Of a stretch of DNA of 64,000 nt, positions 1 to 8,595 are shown in pieces. Within the stretch, counting starts at the first letter, position 1, and every line of letters starts with the position of its first letter. The stretch is taken from positions 1 to 64,000 of the forward strand of contig JAEUOZ010000043.1 of the NCBI GenBank assembly GCA_016790225.1. The letters run 5' to 3'. Both the position numbers and the translations under genes were made by a program. This DNA is from Rubrivivax sp. Its GTDB lineage: Bacteria > Pseudomonadota > Gammaproteobacteria > Burkholderiales > Burkholderiaceae. The notes under the pieces were generated by a model that did not search any database, was not told where the DNA came from, and saw only the letters and a program-made list of their open reading frames with translations.

Positions 1-447
1 GTCCCAGTAGGTGCCGGTGAGCGGGAAGTTCCACTTGAACACCATGCCGTCGGTGCTCTCGCTGCGGCCGTAGCCGCCGGTGATCAGCGAGATCTTGTCG
101 GCGGGCACCTTCTCGGTCAGCGCGAAGGTGATGCCGGTGGACAACGGGTGGAACACCGTCGCGCCGCCGTTCTTGCCCTTCAGGCGCTCGTAGCACTCCA
201 CGCCGCGGTCGGTGGCGTAGCCGGTCTCGCACTCCTCGAAGCTGACCTTGACGCCGTTGATGCCGCCGCGCGCATTGGTGAGCTTGAGGTAGTCGACGTA
301 GCCGTTGGCGAACGGCACGCCGTTGGGCGCGTAGGCGCCGGTGCGGTACACGAGCGCCGGGAAGAACTGCTCCTTGGGCTGGGCCCAGGCGCTGCTCGCG
401 CCGGCGGCCGCCAGTGCGGCGGCGAGAGCGAGGGTTGCGAATTTCAT
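1..447 (-). CDS. livK: Branched-chain amino-acid-type ABC transporter substrate-binding protein (N-terminal part)
   Basis: Periplasmic solute-binding protein of a LIV-type (HAAT) ABC importer; only the first 149 residues lie in the window and the gene runs off the left edge. Residues 1-22 form a clear signal peptide (MK, hydrophobic Ala/Leu core, cleavage after AWA). The mature part has the peripla_BP family pattern (FANGYVDYLKLTNARGGING, then EECETGYATDRGVECYERLK). It is the last visible gene of the minus-strand order synthetase-livG-livH-livM-livK; livF is probably further left. The 128-bp gap to livM is longer than its neighbours and holds an imperfect GC-rich inverted repeat, as is common before highly expressed binding-protein genes. 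The true ligand cannot be told; the linked acyl-CoA synthetase makes an aliphatic or aromatic acid as plausible as an amino acid. Confidence 0.9.
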   Translation of the reverse strand, partial: MKFATLALAAALAAAGASSAWAQPKEQFFPALVYRTGAYAPNGVPFANGYVDYLKLTNARGGINGVKVSFEECETGYATDRGVECYERLKGKNGGATVFHPLSTGITFALTEKVPADKISLITGGYGRSESTDGMVFKWNFPLTGTYWD

Positions 448-575
448 GTCTTGCCTCCAGAGGTGGAACGAAAGGTGCACGCGTCCGTGCGGTCGGGGAA
501 CGTGAGGGTTAGAACGCGCCGCCGCGCTGGCGGGCGCCCGGGTTTACACGAATCGGGGCGGCGTCGTCCAAGGGC

Positions 576-1652
576 TCAGTGCGGGAAGGGCCACAGCCGC
601 ATCTTCTCCTTGCCCATCGACCACAGACGCGCCAGTCCGTGCGGCTCGACGATCAGGAAGAAGACGATCAGCGCGCCGAAGATCATCAGCTCGCTGTGGG
701 CCACCGCGGCGGTGCTGATGGACACGCCCACCAGCCCGCCCAGCGCCGGCAGCGCCTGATTCAGGAAGATCGGCAGCACGACGATGAAGGCCGCGCCGAA
801 GAAGCTGCCCATGATCGAGCCGAGCCCGCCGATGATGATCATGAACAGCAGCTGGAACGAGCGGTCGATGGAGAAGGCCGCCGGTTCCCACGCGCCCAGG
901 TGCACGAAGCCCCACAGCGCGCCGGCCACGCCGACGATGAAGCTGGACACCGCGAACGCGGTGAGCTTGGCGTACACCGGGCGGATGCCGATCACCGAGG
1001 CGGCCACGTCCATGTCGCGGATGGCCATCCACTCGCGCCCGATGTGGCTGCGCACCAGGTTCTTGGCCACCAGCGCAAAGGCCACCAGCATGCCCAGGCA
1101 GAACAGGTACTTCTCGGTCGGCGTCTCGATCTTCCAGCCGGCCAGCGACAGGTTGGACACGTTCACCGAGCCCGAGGTGGAATTGTTGGTGAACCACTTG
1201 ATGCGCAGGAACGCCCAGTCCCAGAAGAACTGCGCGGCCAGCGTGGCCACCGCCAGGTACAGGCCCTTGATGCGCAGCGAAGGGATGCCGAAGAGCACGC
1301 CGGCGGCCATCGCGAACAGGCCGCCCGCCAGCACGGCCACCAGCATCGGCATGCCCTCGATGCGCACGAACAGGTTGTAGGCCGCATACGCGCCCACCGC
1401 CATGAAGGCACCGGTGCCCAGCGAAATCTGCCCGCAGTAGCCGACGAGGATGTTCAGCCCCAGCGCCGCCAGCGACAGGATCAGAAAGGGGATCAGGATG
1501 GCGCGGAACAGGTACTCGTCGGCCAGCAGCGGCACCGCGAACACCGCGAACGCGAGGATCAGCGCGATGGCGACGCGGTCCTGCAGGATCGGGAAGACCT
1601 GCTGGTCGCTGGTGTAGCTGACCTTGAACTGGCCGTTTTCTCTGTAAATCAT
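576..1652 (-). CDS. livM: LIV-type ABC transporter permease LivM
   Basis: Inner-membrane permease of the HAAT importer, 358 aa, the normal length for LivM. Many hydrophobic segments are visible, with the family motif LNILVGYCGQISLGTGAFMA near residue 65 and the EAA-type loop IIIGGLGSIMGSFFGAAF near the C-terminus, which docks on the ATPase. It should pair with LivH as a heterodimer. ATG start at 1652; the gene follows livH by 88 bp. The opposite strand and another minus frame stay open across the gene, but their products are Arg/His/Gln-rich and unlike any family. Confidence 0.93.
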   Translation of the reverse strand: MIYRENGQFKVSYTSDQQVFPILQDRVAIALILAFAVFAVPLLADEYLFRAILIPFLILSLAALGLNILVGYCGQISLGTGAFMAVGAYAAYNLFVRIEGMPMLVAVLAGGLFAMAAGVLFGIPSLRIKGLYLAVATLAAQFFWDWAFLRIKWFTNNSTSGSVNVSNLSLAGWKIETPTEKYLFCLGMLVAFALVAKNLVRSHIGREWMAIRDMDVAASVIGIRPVYAKLTAFAVSSFIVGVAGALWGFVHLGAWEPAAFSIDRSFQLLFMIIIGGLGSIMGSFFGAAFIVVLPIFLNQALPALGGLVGVSISTAAVAHSELMIFGALIVFFLIVEPHGLARLWSMGKEKMRLWPFPH

Positions 1653-1740
1653 GGTCGCGGCGATCTATTGGTTGCGGCACGCTTGGCTCGACTTGGCTTG
1701 GCCAAGTCAGCCTTCACCGAAATACCATCTCCCTCGCAGT

Positions 1741-2670
1741 TCATACTCGGTCGATGATCTTTTCGCCGAACAGCCCCTGCGGCCGCACGAGAAGGACGAA
1801 CAGTACCAGCACGTAGCCGAACCAGATCTCGATGCCGCCGCCCACCTGGCTGCCGACGTAGACCTCGGAGAGCTTTTCGCCCACGCCGATGATCAGCCCG
1901 CCGACGATGGCGCCGGGCACGCTGGTGAGGCCGCCGAGAATGACCACCGGCAGCGCCTTCAGCGCCACCAGGCTGAGCGAGAACTGCACGCCCAGCTTGC
2001 TGCCCCAGATGATGCCGGCCACCAGTGCGGTGAAGCCGGCCACGCTCCAGACGATGACCCAGATGCGGTTGAGCGGAATGCCGATGCTCTGCGCCGCCTG
2101 GTGGTCATCGGCAACGGCGCGCAATGCACGCCCGGTGCTCGTGTACTGGAAGAACATCGACAGCACGATCACCAGCGCCGCGGCGATGCCCGCGGCGTAG
2201 AGATCTTCCTTGTTCACGAGGATGCCGCCCTGGAAGACGGTGTCGAGCAGGAACATCGGGTCCTTGGGCAGGCCCACGTCGATCTTGTAGATCTCGCTGC
2301 CGAACAGGGTCTGGCCAAAGCCGTCGATGAAGTAGGTGATGCCCAGCGTGGCCATCAGCAGCGTGATGCCTTCCTGGTTGACCAGCTTGCCCAGCACGAA
2401 GCGCTCCACGCACCAGGCGAAGATGACCATCAGCACCATGGCGGCCGCAAAGGCCAGCACGTTGGCGAGCACCTTGCTGTCCAGGCCCGTCCACTGCGGG
2501 ATCCACTCGGAAAAGCGCGCCATCGCCAGCGCGGCAAAGAGCACCATCGCGCCTTGCGCGAAGTTGAAGACACCGCTGGCCTTGAAGATGAGCACGAAGC
2601 CCAGCGCGATCAGCGAATACAGCATGCCTGTCATCAGGCCGCCGATGAAGGTTTCCAGAAAGAATGCCAT
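1741..2670 (-). CDS. livH: LIV-type ABC transporter permease LivH
   Basis: Second permease of the importer, 309 aa. Near the N-terminus it shows the LivH signature GFVLIFKASGVFNFAQGAMV, and near residue 250 the coupling-loop pattern VVILGGLTSVPGAIVGGL. Six to eight hydrophobic segments are visible. It starts 24 bp after livG and so is surely co-transcribed with it. The C-terminus RPQGLFGEKIIDRV is the usual LivH ending. Confidence 0.94.
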   Translation of the reverse strand: MAFFLETFIGGLMTGMLYSLIALGFVLIFKASGVFNFAQGAMVLFAALAMARFSEWIPQWTGLDSKVLANVLAFAAAMVLMVIFAWCVERFVLGKLVNQEGITLLMATLGITYFIDGFGQTLFGSEIYKIDVGLPKDPMFLLDTVFQGGILVNKEDLYAAGIAAALVIVLSMFFQYTSTGRALRAVADDHQAAQSIGIPLNRIWVIVWSVAGFTALVAGIIWGSKLGVQFSLSLVALKALPVVILGGLTSVPGAIVGGLIIGVGEKLSEVYVGSQVGGGIEIWFGYVLVLFVLLVRPQGLFGEKIIDRV

Positions 2671-2694
2671 GGCCGCTTGATTCCGTCGCTGCGC

Positions 2695-3489
2695 TCAGTG
2701 AGAGGTGCCGAGGTAGGCGCTGATGACTTCGGGGTTGGCGCGCACCTCGTCGGGGCTGCCATCGCCGATCTTCTTGCCATAGTCCAGCACCACCACGCGG
2801 TCGGAGATGTCCATCACCACGCCCATGTCGTGCTCGATGAGCACGATGGTGGTGCCGAACTCGTCGTTCACGTCCAGCACGAAGCGGCTCATGTCCTGCT
2901 TTTCCTCGACGTTCATGCCGGCCATCGGTTCATCCAGCAGCAGCACGCTGGGCTCCATGGCCAGCGCCCGGCCGAGGTCGACACGCTTTTGCAGGCCGTA
3001 GGGCAGGCGGCCGACGGGCGTCTTGCGGTAGGCCTGGATCTCCAGGAAGTCGATGATGTGCTCGACATGCTCACGGTGCTCGACCTCCTCCTGCTCTGCC
3101 GCAGACCACCAGGGGTTGCGGAAGGCCTGCTGCAGCAGATGCGTCTTCATGCGCAGGTTGCGCCCGCTCATGATGTTGTCGATGACGCTCATGCCCTTGA
3201 AGAGCGCCAGGTTCTGGAAGGTGCGGGCGATGCCCATCTCCGCCACCTGGCGGCTGTTCATGTGGCTGAAGGTCTTGCCGCGCAGCGTGATGGAGCCTTC
3301 CTGCGGCGTGTACACGCCATTGATGCAGTTGAGCATGCTGCTCTTGCCGGCGCCGGTGGGGCCGATGATGGCGCGCACCTCGTGCTCGCGCACGTTGAAG
3401 CTGATGTTGGTGAGCGCCTTCACGCCGCCGAAGCGCAGGCTGATGTTGCTGACGTCAAGGATGACGTCGCCGATCTTGCGTTCTGCCAT
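2695..3489 (-). CDS. livG: LIV-type ABC transporter ATP-binding protein LivG
   Basis: Cytoplasmic ATPase of the importer, 264 aa. Walker A is GPTGAGKS at residues 43-50 (Thr instead of the more usual Asn), followed by the Q-loop region GIARTFQNLALFKGMSV, and Walker B with switch residues VLLLDEPMAGMN. The signature helix is divergent: LPYGLQKRVDLGRALA replaces LSGGQ, which is normal in LivG. The reading frame stays open far upstream, but MAERKIGDVILDV begins the conserved domain and ATG 3489 lies 32 bp after the synthetase stop. The partner LivF is not in the window. Confidence 0.94.
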   Translation of the reverse strand: MAERKIGDVILDVSNISLRFGGVKALTNISFNVREHEVRAIIGPTGAGKSSMLNCINGVYTPQEGSITLRGKTFSHMNSRQVAEMGIARTFQNLALFKGMSVIDNIMSGRNLRMKTHLLQQAFRNPWWSAAEQEEVEHREHVEHIIDFLEIQAYRKTPVGRLPYGLQKRVDLGRALAMEPSVLLLDEPMAGMNVEEKQDMSRFVLDVNDEFGTTIVLIEHDMGVVMDISDRVVVLDYGKKIGDGSPDEVRANPEVISAYLGTSH

Positions 3490-3521
3490 GGTGTGAGTGG
3501 TTATGGCCTGGGGCTGCGGGC

Positions 3522-5468
3522 TCAGGCGGCCTGCTGTACCGAGGCAAAGGTCTTCGCGTCGACGATGGGCAGCGTGGCGCTGACGCTGCCGCTGCGACCA
3601 TCCTCGAACTTCACCGCGGTCTCGATGAACTGCTCGGACTTGCCGCCATACAGCGCATCGACCAGCACCTGGTACTTCTCGCCGATGTAGCCGCGGCGCA
3701 CCTTGCGCGTGCGGGTGAGCTCGCCGTCGTCGGCATCCAGCTCCTTGTGCAGCACCAGGAAGCGGCTGATCTGGCTGCCGGCCAGCAGCTTGTCCTGCGC
3801 GAGATCGGCGTTCACCTTCTCCACGCAGTCCTTGATGAGCTCGAGCACTTCCTTCTTGCTGGCCAGATCGGTGTAGCCGGCGTAGGGCAGGTTGCGCCGC
3901 TCGGACCAGTTGCCCACGGCCTCGAAATCGATGTTGATGAAGGCGCAGACTTTCTCGCGCTTGTCGCCGAAGGCCACCGCCTCCTTGATGAAGGGGAAGA
4001 ACTTCAGCTTGTTCTCCACATACTTGGGCGCAAACATCGCGCCGTCGTTGGGGCCGCCCAGGATGCGCCCGACGTCCTTGGCACGATCGATGATCTTGAG
4101 GTGGCCCGTCGCATCCAGGAAGCCGGCGTCGCCCGTGTGGTACCAGCCGTCGGCCGTCAGCACCTCGGCCGTGGCGCTGGGGTTCTTGTAGTACTCCTTC
4201 AGCAGCCCGGGCGACTTCACCAGCAGCTCGCCGTTGGCGGCCAGCTTGATCTCGACGCCTTCGATGGGCACGCCAACGGTATCGGCCTTCACTTCGTGAT
4301 CCGGCTGCAGGCAGACGAATACGGCGGTCTCGGTGGAGCCGTAGAGCTGCTTGAGGTTGACGCCGATGGAGCGGTAGAAGGTGAACAGGTCCGGCCCGAT
4401 GGCCTCCCCCGCGGTGTAGGCCACGCGCACCCGAGACAGCCCCAGCGTGTTGCGCAGCGGCCCGTAGACGAAGAAGTTGCCCAGCGCATAGGACAGCTTG
4501 TCGACGAAAGACAGGGGTTTGCCATCCATGCGCGCCGGCCCCACGCGCCGTGCGACGGCCATGAAGCGCTGGAAGAGCGACTTCTTGATCGCGCCGGCGT
4601 CTTCCATGCGGATCATCACGCTCGTCAGCAGGCCCTCGAAGATGCGGGGCGGCGCGAAGTAGTAGGTCGGGCCGATCTCCTTCAGATCGATGTTCACGGT
4701 GGCGGCCGATTCCGGGCAGTTCACCACGTAGCCGCAGGCCAGCCACTGCGCGTAGCTGAAGATGTTCTGGCCGATCCAGGCAGGCGGCATGTAGGCCAGC
4801 ACTTCCTCGCGCTCGGTCAGCTTGTCGAAGCGGGCCCCCGCCACGGCCCGGTCCAGCAGGGTGAAATGGGTGTGGACCACGCCCTTGGGGTTGCCGGTCG
4901 TGCCGGAGGTGAAGAACATCGCCGCCACGTCCTGCGGCGTGATCCTGGCCACCTGCGTGTCGAAGAAGCCGGCATCGGCGCCGTGGGCGGCCTCGCCCTG
5001 CTTCAGCAGATCGTCCAGCGCCGCGAGGCCCGGTTCGTCGTAGTTGCGCAGCCCGCGCGGGTTGTCGAACCAGATGCGCTGCAGCTGTGGCGCGCGTTCG
5101 CGCACCTCCAGCAGCTTGTCCACCTGCTCCTGGTCTTCGCCGACGGCAAAGCGGACCTCGGCGTTGTTGATCGGAAAGACGAACTCCGCGCTCACCGCAT
5201 CCTGGTACAGCGGCACGGGCACGGCGCCCAGCGACTGCGCCGCCAGCATGCAGGCATACAGGCGCGGCCGGTTGTCGCCGACCACGACCACGTGGTCACC
5301 GCGGCCCATGCCGGCCTGCGCAAAGCCGCAGGCCAGATGCCGCACCAGCGTGGCGAGCTGGCTCCAGCTGGTGGTCTGCCAGATGCCATATTCCTTGACG
5401 CGCAGCGCCGCCGCCTGCGGGCGTTGCGCCGCGTGCTCCAGCATCAGCCGAGGAAAGGTCGACGTCAC
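3522..5468 (-). CDS. AMP-dependent acyl-CoA synthetase (long-chain FACS-like)
   Basis: ANL-superfamily ligase, 648 aa, that adenylates a carboxylic acid and transfers it to CoA. Motifs in order: phosphate loop TSGTTGNPKG (residues 187-196), YGSTETA, and WYHTGDAGFLD with the ATP-ribose aspartate. The length and the insert before the C-terminal subdomain fit the FadD15/bubblegum-type synthetases. The start is GTG at 5468 with AGGAGA about 8 nt upstream. It is the first gene of the liv operon. This arrangement (synthetase plus LivGHMK) suggests that the imported compound is an organic acid activated on entry; that is inference from context. The substrate chain length is unknown. Confidence 0.9.
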   Translation of the reverse strand: MTSTFPRLMLEHAAQRPQAAALRVKEYGIWQTTSWSQLATLVRHLACGFAQAGMGRGDHVVVVGDNRPRLYACMLAAQSLGAVPVPLYQDAVSAEFVFPINNAEVRFAVGEDQEQVDKLLEVRERAPQLQRIWFDNPRGLRNYDEPGLAALDDLLKQGEAAHGADAGFFDTQVARITPQDVAAMFFTSGTTGNPKGVVHTHFTLLDRAVAGARFDKLTEREEVLAYMPPAWIGQNIFSYAQWLACGYVVNCPESAATVNIDLKEIGPTYYFAPPRIFEGLLTSVMIRMEDAGAIKKSLFQRFMAVARRVGPARMDGKPLSFVDKLSYALGNFFVYGPLRNTLGLSRVRVAYTAGEAIGPDLFTFYRSIGVNLKQLYGSTETAVFVCLQPDHEVKADTVGVPIEGVEIKLAANGELLVKSPGLLKEYYKNPSATAEVLTADGWYHTGDAGFLDATGHLKIIDRAKDVGRILGGPNDGAMFAPKYVENKLKFFPFIKEAVAFGDKREKVCAFINIDFEAVGNWSERRNLPYAGYTDLASKKEVLELIKDCVEKVNADLAQDKLLAGSQISRFLVLHKELDADDGELTRTRKVRRGYIGEKYQVLVDALYGGKSEQFIETAVKFEDGRSGSVSATLPIVDAKTFASVQQAA

Positions 5469-5642
5469 GGGCGTGTCTCCTGTCGGGCTTTCCGCCGGGG
5501 GCGGTTTGCCTCATCTTGTCTGCGGCCGATTCTGAGCAGGGGTTTGACGCCAGCTTGTCGTTGTGACGACAATCTTCGGGAAACTCCTGATCGGCTTTAC
5601 CCCTTGTCGCCCAGCGCCAAACGCACCAACGCACCGGCTTCG
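5469..5642. promoter_or_regulatory. Divergent promoter region with perfect TTGTCGT-N4-ACGACAA palindrome
   Basis: The region separates the leftward synthetase/liv operon from the rightward Crp/Fnr gene. At 5555-5561 and 5566-5572 it carries two perfect 7-bp inverted arms, TTGTCGT and ACGACAA, with a 4-bp spacer TGTG. The N4 spacing and TTG..CAA ends are of FNR type (TTGAT-N4-ATCAA). The site lies about 87 bp from the synthetase start and 71 bp from the regulator start. It is the obvious candidate operator for the adjacent Crp/Fnr protein acting on both units. Confidence 0.6.
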
Positions 5643-6338
5643 ATGGCGCTGCTGTCGCGCTCGCGGGATGCCGAGCCCGGCGAGGTGGCAGCCGTTCCCT
5701 GGCTGGCCGTGCTGTTGCCCGAGGAGCGCGCGCGCGCCTTGACGGATCTGCGCGTGGTGGAGGTGCAGGCGGGCGAATATGTCTGTCGCGTGGGGCGCGA
5801 TCCGGCCTTCTGGTTCGGCGTGATCGACGGCCTGCTGAAGATGAGCAACGACACGGCGCAGGGCGTTCCGATGACCTTCACCGGCATCCCGCCCGGCGGC
5901 TGGTTCGGCGAGGGCACGTTGCTCAAGCACGAGCCCTACCGCTACAACATCCAGGCGCTGCGTCGCAGCCTGCTGGCGGGCATCACGGTGGCCACCTTCG
6001 ATGCGCTGCTCTCGCGCAGCATCGGCTTCAACCGCTTCGTGATGCTGCAGCTCAACGAGCGGCTGGGCCAGTTCATCGGTGCCCGTGAGATCGACCGCTT
6101 GACACAACCGGATCAGCGGGTGGCGCGTTCGCTGGCGGCCTTGTTCCACCCGACGCTGTACCCCGGCGTGGGCAACCTGCTGCGCATCACGCAGCTGGAG
6201 CTGGGCTACCTGGTCGGGCTGTCTCGCCAGCGCGTCAACGTGGCGCTGAGCACGCTGGCGCAACGCGAGCTCATCCGTGTGGAGTACGGCGGGCTGCGTG
6301 TGCTGGATCTGGAGGCCTTGCGCGTCTATCCGGGTTGA
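5643..6338 (+). CDS. Crp/Fnr-family transcriptional regulator
   Basis: Cytoplasmic DNA-binding regulator, 231 aa. The N-terminal cyclic-nucleotide-binding-like beta-roll covers about residues 25-130 (GWFGEGTLL resembles the phosphate-binding cassette but lacks its Arg). A dimer helix follows, then a winged helix-turn-helix near residues 183-205 (LGYLVGLSRQRVNVALSTL). There is no N-terminal cysteine cluster, so it is not an oxygen-sensing Fnr. ATG 5643 is used; an in-frame TTG at 5604 is an alternative. It diverges from the synthetase/liv operon and is the probable regulator of that operon. The effector is unknown. Confidence 0.88.
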   Translation: MALLSRSRDAEPGEVAAVPWLAVLLPEERARALTDLRVVEVQAGEYVCRVGRDPAFWFGVIDGLLKMSNDTAQGVPMTFTGIPPGGWFGEGTLLKHEPYRYNIQALRRSLLAGITVATFDALLSRSIGFNRFVMLQLNERLGQFIGAREIDRLTQPDQRVARSLAALFHPTLYPGVGNLLRITQLELGYLVGLSRQRVNVALSTLAQRELIRVEYGGLRVLDLEALRVYPG

Positions 6339-6387
6339 AGCCGCAGGGCCTTGGCCCTGCCCGGCGCATGCCGCAAAGCCACTGCGG

Positions 6388-7284
6388 TCAGAGGTTGGAC
6401 ACCCCCGCGGCCACATGCCCGGCGGGCACATGGGCTGCGGCCGAGTGCACGTGGCCGGTCTGGTCGTCAAAGAAGAAGTCGGGCTCGAATTCGCGCAGGA
6501 ATTCGCCCTTGGCCAGGCCTCCCAGGAACATCGCCTCGTCCACATCGACCTGCCAGTCCATCAGCGTGCGGATCGCGCGTTCGTGGGCCGGCGCGCTGCG
6601 CGCGGTGACCAGCGCGGTGCGGATGCGCATGGGCAGCGCCGGCTCGCGCTGGAGCCGGTGCAGCGCCTGCAGCAGCGGCTTGAAGGGGCCGGGTGCGAGC
6701 GGCGTTGCGGAGTGCTCGCGCTCGTGGCTCTGGAAGGCGTCGAGGCCTTCGCGCTGGTAGATCGCCTCGGCCTCGTCGCTGAAGAGCACGGCGTCGCCGT
6801 CGAAGGCGATGCGCACCTCGTCCGGGTGCGCATCCGAGGCCCGTGCGCTGTGCGGAAAGACCCGCGCGGCCGGCACGCCCGCTGCCAGCGCACTGCGCAC
6901 ATCGGGTTCGTTGGTGGAAAGGAACAGGTGCGCATCCAGCGGCCGCAGGTAGCGCCAGGGGCTCTGGCCGCGCGTGAATACGCCGCGCTCCACCGGCAGC
7001 CCGTAGTGCTGGCAGGAGCGGAAGACCCGCATGCCCGAGACCGGGTCGTTGCGCGAGAGGATCACCACCTGCACGCGCGTGGCCTCCGCGCTGTTGAAGG
7101 CCAGCAGCTTGTGCACCAGCGAGAACGCGGCCCCCGGGCGCGCCGGCTGATCCAGGCGCTGCAGCTGCAGCTGCATGTAGGCACGGTCGTCCGTGCCCTC
7201 GAAGACGCGGTTCTCTTCCTCGAAATCGAACAGCGCGCGCGAGGAGATCGCCACGACCAGCTGTCCGTGCAAAGTGGCAGGCAT
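6388..7284 (-). CDS. 5'-nucleotidase of the cytosolic NT5C1 type
   Basis: 298-aa protein matching the family of vertebrate cytosolic 5'-nucleotidase I and its bacterial homologues, a HAD-like fold that dephosphorylates nucleoside monophosphates. Typical stretches are LVVAISSRALFDFEEENRVF near the N-terminus, VVILSRNDPVSGMRVFRS, RIAFDGDAVLFSDEAE (the DxDxV-like HAD block) and FFDDQTGHV near the end. No signal peptide, so probably cytosolic. ATG 7284 is chosen; ATG 7308 would add eight residues. It lies 73 bp downstream of the AAA ATPase gene on the same strand and may be co-transcribed with it. It ends 49 bp from the convergent Crp/Fnr gene. Confidence 0.82.
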   Translation of the reverse strand: MPATLHGQLVVAISSRALFDFEEENRVFEGTDDRAYMQLQLQRLDQPARPGAAFSLVHKLLAFNSAEATRVQVVILSRNDPVSGMRVFRSCQHYGLPVERGVFTRGQSPWRYLRPLDAHLFLSTNEPDVRSALAAGVPAARVFPHSARASDAHPDEVRIAFDGDAVLFSDEAEAIYQREGLDAFQSHEREHSATPLAPGPFKPLLQALHRLQREPALPMRIRTALVTARSAPAHERAIRTLMDWQVDVDEAMFLGGLAKGEFLREFEPDFFFDDQTGHVHSAAAHVPAGHVAAGVSNL

Positions 7285-7357
7285 GGCGCCATGGTACGCG
7301 CCGGCCATCCGGCGGCGCGATCGGCGAAGGGTGGTGCGTGCTGCGGCGTGCGCCGCT

Positions 7358-8359
7358 TCAGTGCACGAAACCCATCGGGGTGCGCTTGCCGCCGGGCGCC
7401 GGCAGATCGCGCGGCTCCACATGGCCGCGCCCGTCGAGCCGCGCATTGCCGAAGGCCGTCATCCAGGCGCGGCGCATCTCACGCGGCGCCACCTCGGCCA
7501 GACGCTCCAGCACGGCATCGCCCGGCTCTTCGTCGAAGCGCTGGCCCCAGTCGTGGGCGCGACGCAGCTTGTCGTACAGGCGGCGTGCGATGTGGCGCGC
7601 GGCATCGCGATCCGGCATCTGCACTTCGTAGACGTTCACGCGGTTCAGGATGGGCTCCGGAATGGCGCGCTCGTCGTTCGCGGTGGCCACCCAGATCACC
7701 TGGCTGGCATCGATGGGCACCTCGGCGAATTCGTCGATGAAGGTGTGCGCGGTATCGTGTTCGAGCAGGCTGTACAGCGCGCCCAGCGGATCGTAGGCGT
7801 GCTCGCCGCGGGCCTTGTCGATCTCGTCGATCACCATCACCGGGTTGGCGTAGGAGCCGTCGACCAGGGTCTCGAAGACCTTGCCGGGCCTTGCGCCTTT
7901 CCACTGGCTGCTGGCACCGCTGAGCACCCAGCCCGCGGTGAGGCTGCTCATGCTGACGAAGCCCATGCCCGTGCCCAGCAGCTGCGCCACTTCCCGCGCG
8001 AAGTGCGTCTTGCCGACGCCTGGCGGGCCCAGCAGCAGCATCGGCGTGATCTCCAGCGCATCGCGGCTGTCGTGGCACAGCGCCAGCTGACGTTTCAGAT
8101 CATCCAACGCCTCATGGAAGTTGGGCAGCTCGTCGTAGAGGTGATCCATCGCCGGCACGCCCGAGGGCTTGACCTGGAAGCGCTCCGGACCCTTTTCCAG
8201 CATGCGTTCGTAGGTGCTGCGCAGGTGTTCGTGTTCCTTGGCCGGCAGCTTGCCGAGCCGCTGCTCGACATCGACGTTGCGGTAGACGGCGCGCATCTGG
8301 GCGATGGGGATGCCGCGGTGCTGCGCGTTGACGGTGACAAGTTCATGGCTTGAGCTCAT
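7358..8359 (-). CDS. AAA-family ATPase, Lon-like, without protease domain
   Basis: 333-aa AAA+ ATPase. Walker A is GPPGVGKT (residues 111-118), Walker B VMVIDEID (174-181), sensor 1 VIWVATAND, and an arginine-finger region PEPILNRVNVYEV. The order and spacing resemble the ATPase module of Lon, but there is no Ser-Lys protease domain after it. The C-terminal 90 residues look like the helical lid. Substrate and partner are unknown. The 5'-nucleotidase gene downstream is the only likely operon mate. ATG 8359 is followed by MSSSHELVTVNAQ. Confidence 0.8.
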   Translation of the reverse strand: MSSSHELVTVNAQHRGIPIAQMRAVYRNVDVEQRLGKLPAKEHEHLRSTYERMLEKGPERFQVKPSGVPAMDHLYDELPNFHEALDDLKRQLALCHDSRDALEITPMLLLGPPGVGKTHFAREVAQLLGTGMGFVSMSSLTAGWVLSGASSQWKGARPGKVFETLVDGSYANPVMVIDEIDKARGEHAYDPLGALYSLLEHDTAHTFIDEFAEVPIDASQVIWVATANDERAIPEPILNRVNVYEVQMPDRDAARHIARRLYDKLRRAHDWGQRFDEEPGDAVLERLAEVAPREMRRAWMTAFGNARLDGRGHVEPRDLPAPGGKRTPMGFVH

Positions 8360-8595
8360 GTTGCAAGGTTCCCGACAAGTGAATCAACCAGAGACCCGAC
8401 ATCAGCCGCTGCTGACGGCGCATGGGTCGATTCAAGCAAAGCGCGGGCCTGCCACAGATCCGGAATTGGCCTGAGTTGGCCCCGCAACACCGGGGGGAGC
8501 GATCGCAGCAGCCGAAGAGTGCGAGTGCTGATCGACCTTCGCGCACAGGTGTGTCGCGACCCGCTGCGCAGCTGCGCCAGGGTGCCTGTTCGCGC
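8360..8595. other. Intergenic gap between gspF and the AAA ATPase gene
   Basis: 236 bp without a supported gene. Short open frames here are Arg/Cys-rich and match nothing. A small CCCCG-N6-CGGGG inverted repeat near 8479-8494 has no T-run on either side, so it is not a convincing terminator. The gap should hold the end of the gsp transcript and the promoter of the AAA ATPase gene would lie just right of its start. Confidence 0.4.

Noticed and set aside
544..1680. Alternative 378-codon frame over livM
   Set aside because: The product is Arg/Gly/Pro-rich and non-hydrophobic; the livM frame is a clear permease.
8343..8546. Small minus-strand frame in the gspF/AAA gap
   Set aside because: Arg/Cys-rich composition, no ribosome-binding site of note, no similarity.
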